Origin: a virus
Reading direction: 5' to 3' (one strand)
Length of the DNA: 46,935 nucleotides
IMG/VR virus record: IMGVR_UViG_3300033182_000856
Location: 1 to 46,935 of that record
This document shows positions 25,774-33,399 of the stretch, in pieces; position 1 is the stretch's first letter; every line of letters begins with the position of its first letter. The notes under the pieces were generated by a model. The model had not been told where the DNA came from, did not search any database, and worked only from the letters and a program-made list of their open reading frames with translations. Position numbers and translations under genes: made by a program.

Positions 25774-27549
25774 TTATCTTCTACCTCCGAATAACCATAA
25801 ATAGTTTTCATAGTCACTTTTTGAAGCACCACCGTGGTGTGGTCTTCCGTAAGGGTCTCTCGGCATTGCACTCAACGAAGGGTTATAATCGTTGACAGGA
25901 TTTTTAACAGGACTTTCCTGAACCATCCAACTGTCCACCATCGCCTTTGTTTGTTCTGTAACCTTCTCCAATGAAGAGAATGAATTCTCCCCAACATATA
26001 TCGCCATAGCCATCGCCATAATAAGGTCATCGTGTTGTCCCTTTTGGTGGTCAGGTCTTCCGTTCACATAAACGAAAGTATTCAACTCATTCAATAGCCT
26101 GGTTGAACGAACCTGATAGTTGTGCCTCAACGCCTCTTCAAACGCGGCAACAATCTGAACCCTTTTACTATTAAAGTTCAAACCAGGTATCTTCTCCAAA
26201 GCTTTTGGATTGTATTTCCACTTATCAGCAGCGTTAACACCTTCAACATATAAATTTTTGTAACCCAACTCTTGTAGTTTTCTGGCGGTAGAAACACCCA
26301 TACCACCCGTGATATCAATCACAATAAAGGCAGAATACATCGTTCCCCATTTGAAGGCAACCTCAGCAGCAACATCAGGTGGTATCTTACCCAAATATTC
26401 CAAAACCTGTTCTCTCTCGTCAAAGTCTATAATACAGAAGGTGGTGAAATCCTCACTATCACCACGAGAAACGTCAATCCCCATAATGTATTTGTGACCT
26501 GGTATCGGTTCCTTCCATTGCCACAATGAACCACCCATAAACTTATTCTCAGGTTCACGGATGTATTTATCTTTCATTCTTTCAATGGTTTCATTAGGGA
26601 TAACATTATCCCCTGAACCTAAGAAGTTACACTCCAACTCCTGAGCAATCTTACGTCTGTCAAACTTCAACTTTTTGGCCATGGACTCAAACCAATCTGA
26701 ATAGGGTTTGTATCCTTCTTCCAACTTACTACTGATTTCCTCAAAGTCTCTCTCCCTTGGGTCTATGTGTGAATAGTCAATAATAATCTCATCGTCATTG
26801 TAGTCCTCTCTGTTCAACATATAATGGATGATGTCCGAACATTTGATTAACTTAAGATTCTTAGCATAACGAGGGTCACGGTACCAATACATGTCGGTAA
26901 TCTTGAAGTCGTTCATACCTCTCAATGCTTGGTCGTAGATGGCATAATAGATTTGGTCAAACCCGTTAGGTGTGGAAATAACGATTACCTTACCACCAGT
27001 AGACAACGACGCCATACACGCAGACCAGAAGTCGTCATCTGCATCAATAAATGCAGCCTCATCAAAAATAAGAATAGTAGGGGTATAACCACGCAAGGCG
27101 TCCTTAGATGTTGCAACGGCCTTTACCTCACATCCATTAGTTAACTTAAAGTGTCTTTGTGAATTTTTGTCGGCAGAGAACTTAACACCCAACCAATCAG
27201 GCCACTGGTCAACGAAACCTCTAATCTTATTTGCAAATTCCATGGACGTATCCAATTTGTTTGCAATGATTAGAATCTTTTCAGGTTTACTCTTTTTTGC
27301 GGTAACCAATTTCTTTGAAGACCATGCTGCCGTTACCGTAGATACACCAGCCTGACGATACTTAATCGCAATGTTTTCTTCGTAATTATCGTAATCTGAT
27401 ATTAACGTGTCTTGGTCGGGAAATAGTTCTAAGGGGACGTAACGTGATTGTGTGTTGTCGTATGTTTGTAGGTAAGTCTTTAGAGCATAGGACGTATCTT
27501 TCACAATCTTTGCGTATTCTACCAGTACCTGTTCTCTTGTTAAACCCAT
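25774..27549 (-). CDS. Terminase large subunit (gp17-like)
   Basis: A 591-residue packaging motor. The ATPase half has KYRQAGVST at residues 63-71; the lysine is at the start of the motif rather than in the usual GK(S/T) position, as known in some terminases. Walker B is TILIFDEAAF (Asp163-Glu164), followed by STPNGFDQIYY (coupling motif). The nuclease half has GIDVSRGDSEDFTTF, FIVIDITGGMGV and HDDLIMAMAMA, giving the three acidic metal ligands. It pumps and cuts DNA at the portal. Gene order terminase-portal follows T4. Confidence 0.93.
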   Translation of the reverse strand: MGLTREQVLVEYAKIVKDTSYALKTYLQTYDNTQSRYVPLELFPDQDTLISDYDNYEENIAIKYRQAGVSTVTAAWSSKKLVTAKKSKPEKILIIANKLDTSMEFANKIRGFVDQWPDWLGVKFSADKNSQRHFKLTNGCEVKAVATSKDALRGYTPTILIFDEAAFIDADDDFWSACMASLSTGGKVIVISTPNGFDQIYYAIYDQALRGMNDFKITDMYWYRDPRYAKNLKLIKCSDIIHYMLNREDYNDDEIIIDYSHIDPRERDFEEISSKLEEGYKPYSDWFESMAKKLKFDRRKIAQELECNFLGSGDNVIPNETIERMKDKYIREPENKFMGGSLWQWKEPIPGHKYIMGIDVSRGDSEDFTTFCIIDFDEREQVLEYLGKIPPDVAAEVAFKWGTMYSAFIVIDITGGMGVSTARKLQELGYKNLYVEGVNAADKWKYNPKALEKIPGLNFNSKRVQIVAAFEEALRHNYQVRSTRLLNELNTFVYVNGRPDHQKGQHDDLIMAMAMAIYVGENSFSSLEKVTEQTKAMVDSWMVQESPVKNPVNDYNPSLSAMPRDPYGRPHHGGASKSDYENYLWLFGGRR

Positions 27550-27570
27550 AAATCATAACTTAGTTGTTTT

Positions 27571-28851
27571 TTATGATAAATCAATTCCGAGTCCACCTAA
27601 GAAATCTCTGAATTCATCATTATCTTCGTCATCCTCGTCTGAACCCAAAGCGTCCTCCAAGTCGTATTGACGTAACTCCTCCATGATTTCATCTACCATT
27701 CTCTGAAGAATCTTTTGACCTTTTGTTGAATCACTCAAGATTTCTCTTGCTACCTCAAAAAACTCCTCAGTAGACAACGCCGAAAAACGTGAGAATAAGT
27801 AATTCTGAATTTCTCTCATATCATCCTCATAAAGGTCTTCAGGATATGCCTCAGTAAATTTCTCCCAAATAACAGGACCTAAACGTAAATCCCAAATCTC
27901 ATAAGGAAGTGTATCTTGAGAACCCATAACCATCTCCGCAGCTTTAGGGTCATCAGGTAAACCTTGTGTACCCAATACCTCATATACCCCTTTGATTAAT
28001 TCGTGAATCAATACAGGAAAGAACAAACCTTTCGCTTTGATTGTTGGTGGGTCCGTAGTCTCATCAACCTCTTCAGAACCCTGAACACCTTCACCCGCAC
28101 CTGCCATCATTTGTGTCATTTGGTCAGGAATAACCCAATACATCAAATCCGCAATAGACATTAATACTCCGTAAAGGTTGAGAAGTTGTGGGTCCAAACG
28201 GTCCAATTCATCACGAACCAAGTTAAACATATAGTGACCTTTCTTTGACGCTCCTTGAATAAGAGAATTAATGAAACGTCTTTTTGCTTTCTCCATGTCA
28301 AACTTATCCATAGCATCCATAAATGCTTCAATATCGTCCTCCATCTCTTCGGAATCTTTACCGAAGGCTTTCATAATTTCTTCCTCGTCAGGTTCTTCGT
28401 CAGATTGACCTCTCATCTTTGAAGTGTCAATCTGTCCCATACCTGAAAGTAATTCTACGTCAAATTGGAACGCGTCATCAGGAAGTGCCATTTCTTTCTT
28501 TACCAAATCAACAGCAAGATTCTCAAGGTACTCCTCATTTTCGTTCTCAATTGATTTTACTTTTTGAACCGCCTGTGCCAACATCATCTGTAGTTGCATC
28601 AGTGCGTTTTGACCTGAGATGTCAGTAAGACCAGTATATTGTTTTACCTTATCAACAACATCGGCAAATCTTTTTGAAGCCAATAATTCTTCAAACGAAG
28701 ATACCACACCATCACCATCTAAATCAATGTCTAATGCTGGGTTATCTGAAAGGGGTGTTTCACGACCTTGAATCTTTGCCTGAATATCAGGTGCCATTCT
28801 TTCTGGTCTATCACCATAATCTATCGGTGCCTCATTAATCTTCTTGCTCAT
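27571..28851 (-). CDS. Virion protein with an EF-hand-like calcium site
   Basis: A 426-residue acidic protein. Residues 42-56 contain DLDGDGVVSSFEEL, a textbook 12-residue EF-hand loop (D-x-D-x-D-G...E). The remainder is helical (FDMEKAKRRFINSLIQGASKK, LLNLYGVLMSIADLMYWVI) with an acidic tail. The start MSKKINEAP contains INE, a possible prohead-protease site. Overlaps the upstream gene by 17 bases. No family recognised; probably a head or neck protein. Confidence 0.6.
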   Translation of the reverse strand: MSKKINEAPIDYGDRPERMAPDIQAKIQGRETPLSDNPALDIDLDGDGVVSSFEELLASKRFADVVDKVKQYTGLTDISGQNALMQLQMMLAQAVQKVKSIENENEEYLENLAVDLVKKEMALPDDAFQFDVELLSGMGQIDTSKMRGQSDEEPDEEEIMKAFGKDSEEMEDDIEAFMDAMDKFDMEKAKRRFINSLIQGASKKGHYMFNLVRDELDRLDPQLLNLYGVLMSIADLMYWVIPDQMTQMMAGAGEGVQGSEEVDETTDPPTIKAKGLFFPVLIHELIKGVYEVLGTQGLPDDPKAAEMVMGSQDTLPYEIWDLRLGPVIWEKFTEAYPEDLYEDDMREIQNYLFSRFSALSTEEFFEVAREILSDSTKGQKILQRMVDEIMEELRQYDLEDALGSDEDDEDNDEFRDFLGGLGIDLS

Positions 28852-29671
28852 CTCTAAAATGTATATTTAACGTATTAAACTTCAAAAACTCAGGTAATCC
28901 TTTCTTTCCTGCTTTTGGTGCTGGTTTGTGTTTTGGTTGGTATGGAGTCTTTCTGCCTGGTTTTTCTTTCGTATCAGGTTTAACTCTTGTTGGTGCAACT
29001 TCAGTGTCTGCTGCTTTTGGAGCCGGTTTATGTTTCGGCTGGTAAGGTGTCTTCCTTTCAGGTTTTGTCCTTGTAGGTGTCTTAACGGGAGCCTCTTTAG
29101 TGCCAGGTTGTTCCAATAAATTCATTAAATCTTTCTTTGTCATTGTCTCAGAAACGTATTTCTTCACCAAAGATACCAAAGATTCTTCGATTTGTCTAAC
29201 TTCATTTTGTTTTTTCACGTCTCTGACACATCTTTCAAATTTGTCAGACTCACTCTTACTATAAGAATCTCTTTCACGTCCCTCTAAACCTAATGATGAT
29301 GTACAAATTGCCCAAGGATTGACCTCTTCTTCCTCACCCATCATTTGACGGTCATTATCTGAATCATCATCCATACCGTCAGGTGCCATGTCTTTCTCAT
29401 CGTGTGGACCTTCTTGTCCTGAATATTCTTGTTCAGCATCTTTCTCTAATGGTGACATGTCATCCTCACCTAATTCACCTAACTTATCTTCAATTTGGTT
29501 AAGTTTATTAAGTAACATATCGGCTTCTTGGTTTCTTTGAGTTAAGTCCTCTTCACCAATCAATGCACTGTATAATGTATCAATTTGTGTTTCGTTCAAC
29601 ATCTTCAATGAGTCAAACTTCATACCTTTGTTCAATAAACTTGCAACTTTCTTATTGTTCATGACTTGCAA
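28835..29671 (-). CDS. Virion protein with Pro/Lys repeat
   Basis: A 278-residue protein. The N terminus is helical (LNETQIDTLYSALIGEED), the middle acidic, then NPWAICTSSLGLEGRERDSYS with a paired Cys (FERCVRDVKK), a small motif seen in phage head-associated proteins. The C-terminal third has two copies of RKTPYQPKHKPAPKA, 30-odd residues apart, which would give a flexible basic arm. Internal ATG four codons in is an alternative start. Function unknown. Confidence 0.6.
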   Translation of the reverse strand: MQVMNNKKVASLLNKGMKFDSLKMLNETQIDTLYSALIGEEDLTQRNQEADMLLNKLNQIEDKLGELGEDDMSPLEKDAEQEYSGQEGPHDEKDMAPDGMDDDSDNDRQMMGEEEEVNPWAICTSSLGLEGRERDSYSKSESDKFERCVRDVKKQNEVRQIEESLVSLVKKYVSETMTKKDLMNLLEQPGTKEAPVKTPTRTKPERKTPYQPKHKPAPKAADTEVAPTRVKPDTKEKPGRKTPYQPKHKPAPKAGKKGLPEFLKFNTLNIHFRDEQED

Positions 29672-30062
29672 TATTTTTTTCGTAAGTTAATACGATATCT
29701 CTCTCGTAAATTTTATCTTCCACTTCTTTGACTGTATCACCATAACGGAAAACCAATCTGGTGTATTTGTCATTTACAACGGCTTCACTTTCACTGTCTT
29801 CCCACGCTAAAGCTATTACACCTTCCACCGCATCGTAGACAGAAAAGAAGTCAGAGTTTTGGATAAGGTTTAGTTCAATACCTGAGTTTCTTAAAACTCC
29901 CACCTTCTTTATAAAATGTATAAGGGGTGGAGTTGGGTCTCCACCTGATGGTTCCTTATCCCAATCTTCACCCCATACATCGTCAACGTCACTAAAAATA
30001 AACTCGTAAATGTTATCCCCTTTATAGTTGGGACCGAGTTCGTTAACGTATACTAAATTCAC
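29652..30062 (-). CDS. Hypothetical virion-region protein, 136 aa
   Basis: A beta-rich acidic protein: MNLVYVNELGPNYKGDNIYE, FIFSDVDDVWGEDWDKEP and RLVFRYGDTVKEVEDKIYE. It overlaps both neighbours by 4-20 bases, so it is translated with them. The pattern is familiar from other large phages but I know of no function. No signal peptide or membrane segment. Confidence 0.65.
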   Translation of the reverse strand: MNLVYVNELGPNYKGDNIYEFIFSDVDDVWGEDWDKEPSGGDPTPPLIHFIKKVGVLRNSGIELNLIQNSDFFSVYDAVEGVIALAWEDSESEAVVNDKYTRLVFRYGDTVKEVEDKIYERDIVLTYEKNIASHEQ

Positions 30063-31258
30063 AACAATTCACCATTTTGAGAAACTTTTATTTGTTGTCC
30101 CTCATTTTCAAATACTAAATTGCCCTTATTTGTTTTACCTAAAAACTTAATCGATTCGTTTTCTTTCAATAAGAAATCAGCCGTCAATTCTTGTTCTACT
30201 GTTTCACACATAGACTTCATTTCTTTTCTGATTGTTACTTTCTGAATTTTTTCAACTAAGAATTTTTTGATTTTTTTTGATTCTGTCAATGTCTTTTCTT
30301 CGTCACTAACAACAAAGTATTTAGATAATACCTTATCAATTTTTGATTCACCGAAGATTTCATCCATTACTTTCTCACCAATTTCTGCCGATTCTTCCAT
30401 TGGTTCTTCCATGTCCATATCTAAGTCCATATCCAAATCCAACTCATCACCAGCATCAATATCTAATTCTGCCTCATCATCTACACCGTAGTCAATTTCA
30501 TCGTCTTCAAAATTAGCTAAGATATCTTCTTTATCTTCTTCAGTTAAGTTTTCTAAGTTTACTGCTGAGATGATTGAGTTCAAAACGTATTTGATATCTT
30601 CTGAAGATAAACCGTCTTGAGAGTCAATGGTTCTTAATTTTTGACCTAATTTACCTGTTAGTTTCTGAATAACTTTGATTGAAACTTCTTCGTCATCAGC
30701 GGGAGCTTCTGAATCCAATTCCATATCCATATCAACTTCTTCACCACCTTCATCGTCCATACCTAAGTCCATGTCCAAGTCAAGTTCTTCTTCACCACCT
30801 TCTGAACCCATGTCTGAACCTAAATCTAAGTCCAAATCCATTTCAGGTTCCATTGCTGGTTCTTCAACTTCAGGTTTTGGAGTTTTCAAAACGAACTTTT
30901 TATCTTGTTCACCGAACAATTCCAAACCTTCTTCATTTTCATGTAGTGAGTTTAATTCTTTAGCCAATAGATTTAATTTCTTAAGTGCCTTAGAATAAGA
31001 AGTATGATATCTTCTGTTCTCTGTGCGTTCTACGTAGTCCATCTCTGACTCGTTCAATCCCGCTTTAATGATGTATCCATTCTTTTCGTGAATGATACTA
31101 TAATATTTACCATCTGCCAACTGTCTTGTATAATCAACAGTTTCATTTACATTTGAAGTTGTACGTTCAACTTCGTTGTAGCGAGCAATTTCCATGATTC
31201 TTTTTAATTTAGCCTCACCTTGTAATTTCTCGCTTCCGATAGGTTTTAAGTCTCCCAT
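30059..31258 (-). CDS. Acidic virion/core protein with DLD repeats
   Basis: A 399-residue protein. Residues 1-115 form an ordered domain (KLKRIMEIARYNEVERT, YYSIIHEKNGYIIKAGLNE). Two acidic low-complexity blocks (MDLDLDLGSDMGSEGG, and later ELDLDMDLDMDMEEP) flank a helical unit (LTGKLGQKLRTIDSQDG). The C-terminal 100 residues are ordered again. The composition resembles the scaffold at 19389, suggesting a core or internal head protein, which is inference. Confidence 0.6.
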   Translation of the reverse strand: MGDLKPIGSEKLQGEAKLKRIMEIARYNEVERTTSNVNETVDYTRQLADGKYYSIIHEKNGYIIKAGLNESEMDYVERTENRRYHTSYSKALKKLNLLAKELNSLHENEEGLELFGEQDKKFVLKTPKPEVEEPAMEPEMDLDLDLGSDMGSEGGEEELDLDMDLGMDDEGGEEVDMDMELDSEAPADDEEVSIKVIQKLTGKLGQKLRTIDSQDGLSSEDIKYVLNSIISAVNLENLTEEDKEDILANFEDDEIDYGVDDEAELDIDAGDELDLDMDLDMDMEEPMEESAEIGEKVMDEIFGESKIDKVLSKYFVVSDEEKTLTESKKIKKFLVEKIQKVTIRKEMKSMCETVEQELTADFLLKENESIKFLGKTNKGNLVFENEGQQIKVSQNGELL

Positions 31259-31284
31259 TTTATTACTATTTTGTTTTTTTCAAA

Positions 31285-31431
31285 TTAATTAAAAACTCCG
31301 TTTCCACCGAGTTTTACTGTACTACATTGTACCACTTCAGTCCCGTCGGCTTGACTATAGACTGCGTGAACAGTCTCAGTTGCTCCTGAGAAAGCTTTAT
31401 ATTCCGTTGCCGGGTCACATCCTTGTCCCAT
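31285..31431 (-). CDS. Small protein, 48 aa
   Basis: A complete short frame from ATG (31431-31429) to TAA (31285-31287): starts MGQGCDPATEYKAFSGATE and ends TVKLGGNGVFN, with two Cys. A perfect late promoter motif sits 14 bases upstream, and the gene fills an otherwise empty 240-base gap, which is why I accept it. Likely a small beta-type virion or decoration protein; no family recognised. Confidence 0.6.
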   Translation of the reverse strand: MGQGCDPATEYKAFSGATETVHAVYSQADGTEVVQCSTVKLGGNGVFN

Positions 31432-31445
31432 AATACATTTTTATA

Positions 31446-31453
31446 TATAAATA
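31446..31453 (-). promoter_or_regulatory. Late promoter motif TATTTATA
   Basis: Plus strand TATAAATA, 14 bases upstream of the 48-aa gene. Confidence 0.65.
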
Positions 31454-31498
31454 TACCTAAATGAAGGATTTGTCATTTTTTCCTTTATTTAGATATAA

Positions 31499-32248
31499 TT
31501 ATAAGTTAATTTCTTGTTCCAAAGACAATCTCTTATCTACCAACTCATTGGTAAAATCAAACAACTTTTGGATATATTCGTTCCTTCTTAAAAACTTAAA
31601 CACTAAGTTTTCATAGGAATATTCACCTTCTCTTTCAAGACCACAACTTCTATATTTTTTAAGTTTGTCTTTTACTTTGTCTATGGTTTCTAAGGCTACG
31701 TTAAGGTCTTCATCCGATACATTATCAATAACGGTATCTATGATATCCATCCATTGTTGGGATTTCTCCTCTAACTTCTTATCGTCAATCTTAACACTTT
31801 CTTGTGTTGGTTCATTAATCCATTCGTCAAACATCACAGAGAACACACCTGTAGAAAAGTGTGGCTCTGAGGAGTCCTGAACATATAATTCTACCTCATA
31901 CCCTTTCACCTTAATATCGTGAGTGGAGTTGAATAATGTTTTCTTTAGTTTGAATAATTCTTTGTAGAGTTCTTTTTGTTCACCCGCTTCGGTGAAGTCA
32001 TACATGATGTGTAGGTCAATATCAGAGAATTCTGACCAGTTGTAATTTGCCAATGAACCTGTCATTGTAATATCAGAAACAAAAATTTCAATACCCAAGA
32101 AATCCACAAATTCGTTAGCAATCGCCAACAATGAATTACGGACTTCCTCTTTCATTGTATACGAACCATCTTCAGACTCATTCCATATTTCAGGATTCAA
32201 TTCGTCTTGGATATAAAAACTTGATATGATTCTGTCATTTTGCCCCAT
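31499..32248 (-). CDS. Nucleotidyltransferase-fold protein
   Basis: A 249-residue protein. DITMTGSLANYNWSEFSDID then LHIMYDF around residues 58-85 is the GS...DxD signature of polymerase-beta-like nucleotidyltransferases, and VELYVQDSSEPH supplies the third carboxylate and following strand. The C-terminal half is helical. Substrate is unknown; such proteins add nucleotides to proteins, RNA or antibiotics. It has a late promoter motif four bases upstream of its ATG, so it may be a packaged enzyme delivered with DNA (inference). Confidence 0.7.
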   Translation of the reverse strand: MGQNDRIISSFYIQDELNPEIWNESEDGSYTMKEEVRNSLLAIANEFVDFLGIEIFVSDITMTGSLANYNWSEFSDIDLHIMYDFTEAGEQKELYKELFKLKKTLFNSTHDIKVKGYEVELYVQDSSEPHFSTGVFSVMFDEWINEPTQESVKIDDKKLEEKSQQWMDIIDTVIDNVSDEDLNVALETIDKVKDKLKKYRSCGLEREGEYSYENLVFKFLRRNEYIQKLFDFTNELVDKRLSLEQEINL

Positions 32249-32252
32249 AACT

Positions 32253-32260
32253 TATAAATA
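32253..32260 (-). promoter_or_regulatory. Late promoter motif TATTTATA
   Basis: Plus strand TATAAATA, four bases from the start codon of the nucleotidyltransferase gene; predicts a leaderless or nearly leaderless mRNA. Confidence 0.6.
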
Positions 32261-32268
32261 TATGGAGT

Positions 32269-32517
32269 TTACTTTATAACTTTTTTATACTTGTAGTTCT
32301 TAGAAATCTCAACATTGAAGAATTTACCCTGAGATTCTGCCATTCTGAATTTAGTATACACTTTGTGTGGAACTTCTTCGTATTCGTATTCAGCTCCGTT
32401 TTTGAATGTTGCCACAAGTGTCTTCTTGTCCAAGTTATAGACAGTCTTTGTTAGGTTAGAAGATTCAATCTCATTGATGATTTGTTTACCGATGATTTTT
32501 TCACTTTTGATTGCCAT
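32269..32517 (-). CDS. KTSC-domain protein
   Basis: An 82-residue protein matching the KTSC domain: TKTVYNLDKKTLVATFKNG, EYEYEEVPHKVYTKFRMAES, QGKFFNVEISKNYKYKKV. The domain is a small beta/alpha fold named after a Lys-tRNA synthetase fusion, with unknown role. It is separated by one base from the next leftward gene and is probably a late gene. Confidence 0.8.
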   Translation of the reverse strand: MAIKSEKIIGKQIINEIESSNLTKTVYNLDKKTLVATFKNGAEYEYEEVPHKVYTKFRMAESQGKFFNVEISKNYKYKKVIK

Positions 32518-32518
32518 A

Positions 32519-32818
32519 TTATAAAGGATATTTTTTTTCTAATTTAGACAACTTACGAGAAATGTAACTATCAAAGTTTCTTTTAACATCAAACTCGTTC
32601 CATAAAGCGTATTTTTTCAATTGGTTTCTTAAGTCGTCTATTCTTTGGACAACTTGGAATCTTCTTGCGAACACCTCTCTTGGTGCTTCTGAAACACGTA
32701 TTAAATCTTCCTCTTTGAAACCCGCATCTTTAAGTGCCGTTCTAAATTTGGCGAACGCTTCCTCAAGGGGTCCCAAATCCGCAACCTTTGTAATATATTC
32801 TAACCACGGTTCTTTCAT
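32519..32818 (-). CDS. Hypothetical helical protein, 99 aa
   Basis: An ATG at 32824 would lie inside the late promoter motif, so I prefer the next in-frame ATG at 32818 (MKEPWLEYITKVAD). The protein is helical (LEEAFAKFRTALKDAGF, FQVVQRIDDLRNQLKKYA). No family recognised. It heads a transcript with the KTSC gene. Confidence 0.6.
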   Translation of the reverse strand: MKEPWLEYITKVADLGPLEEAFAKFRTALKDAGFKEEDLIRVSEAPREVFARRFQVVQRIDDLRNQLKKYALWNEFDVKRNFDSYISRKLSKLEKKYPL

Positions 32819-32821
32819 ATC

Positions 32822-32829
32822 CATAAATA
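32822..32829 (-). promoter_or_regulatory. Late promoter motif (TATTTATG)
   Basis: Plus strand CATAAATA, three bases upstream of the chosen start at 32818 and just after the terminator of the UVR gene. Confidence 0.55.
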
Positions 32830-32836
32830 TAAAAAA

Positions 32837-32854
32837 ACCCCGATTTCTCGGGGT
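32837..32854 (-). terminator. Terminator of the UVR-motif gene
   Basis: Stem ACCCCGA / TCGGGGT with a TTTC loop; on the minus strand it is followed by seven T. It insulates the early UVR gene from the late gene that follows. Confidence 0.8.
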
Positions 32855-32862
32855 CTTTCACA

Positions 32863-33216
32863 TTAGGACTGTAACTTTTTTATTTCATCTCTTAATTCAA
32901 TAGCTTTTTCAAATTCTTCTTTTTCAATACATTTCTGAAGTTTTGATTTCAACTTTTGAATTTTCTCACTGTTTTGCTCCAATGATTTAATCTTATCACG
33001 GAGTTCTACTGCCTTCTCAAAGTCCTGAGTTTCAACAGCCGTTTGGAGTTCGGTCTTAAGATTTAATAGGTCGTCTGTTTCATTCTCAGTAGACTTAGTG
33101 GTGTAGGTGAAATAAAATCCATTAGGTCCAACCTTATAGTAAGTTGGTTCCACATCATTGAACATTGATTCAAATTCTCTAAAGATTTCATCTAAAATAC
33201 TTTTTCTGTAAAACAT
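32863..33216 (-). CDS. Small protein with two UVR motifs (McsA-like adaptor candidate)
   Basis: A 117-residue protein. Two copies of the UVR motif occupy residues 53-80 (LKTELQTAVETQDFEKAVEL, then RDKIKSLE) and 88-115 (LKSKLQKCIEKEEFEKAIEL). UVR motifs mediate contacts in UvrB/UvrC and in the ClpC partner McsA. The N-terminal 40 residues are aromatic-rich; McsA's zinc-finger Cys pairs are absent. It is divergent from the clpC-like gene, which also carries an internal UVR motif, and has its own host-type promoter. I infer an adaptor or regulator of that unfoldase. Confidence 0.75.
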   Translation of the reverse strand: MFYRKSILDEIFREFESMFNDVEPTYYKVGPNGFYFTYTTKSTENETDDLLNLKTELQTAVETQDFEKAVELRDKIKSLEQNSEKIQKLKSKLQKCIEKEEFEKAIELRDEIKKLQS

Positions 33217-33250
33217 AATATTGCTTTTAATTTTTTTATTATCTTTGACC

Positions 33251-33279
33251 CAAACATAGAAAAGTGTGCCAAATTACAA
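33251..33279 (-). promoter_or_regulatory. Host-type promoter for the UVR gene
   Basis: On the minus strand, TATGTTTG at 33258-33251 with TTG 18 bases upstream (33279-33277). Predicted start near 33247, about 30 bases before the ATG. Confidence 0.5.
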
Positions 33280-33302
33280 AAAGAATGATAAACCTGTCAT
33301 TC

Positions 33303-33329
33303 TGTCAGTTTTTTATTTTTTAACTGACA
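33303..33329. repeat. Inverted repeat between divergent early promoters (operator candidate)
   Basis: TGTCAGTT and AACTGACA, perfect 8-base arms around an 11-base AT spacer, midway between the UVR and clpC promoters. A second CTGTCA copy lies just upstream (33295-33300). Could be an operator controlling both genes, or an attenuating hairpin. Confidence 0.45.
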
Positions 33330-33366
33330 ATTTTGGAAAATGTGTAGTCCGTTACATTTTTTGTGT

Positions 33367-33374
33367 TATATTTG
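33367..33374 (+). promoter_or_regulatory. Host-type -7 element for clpC-like gene
   Basis: TATATTTG fits TAnnTTTG exactly; no good TTG lies at the right distance (only GTG), so the -33 is weak. Predicted start near 33378 supports ATG 33400 as the true start. Confidence 0.5.
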
Positions 33375-33399
33375 TAGAGTCAAAATAAAAAGAACAACT

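Noticed and set aside
25960-25990. Terminase lacking a functional ATPase because GK(S/T) is absent
   Set aside because: The lysine sits at the front of the motif (KYRQAGVST, residues 63-71), an arrangement known from working terminases.
31262-31500. Empty intergenic region
   Set aside because: It holds a 48-aa gene with a late promoter, described above.
33340-33399. Earlier start for the clpC-like gene
   Set aside because: This stretch contains the TATATTTG promoter element and precedes the likely transcript start.
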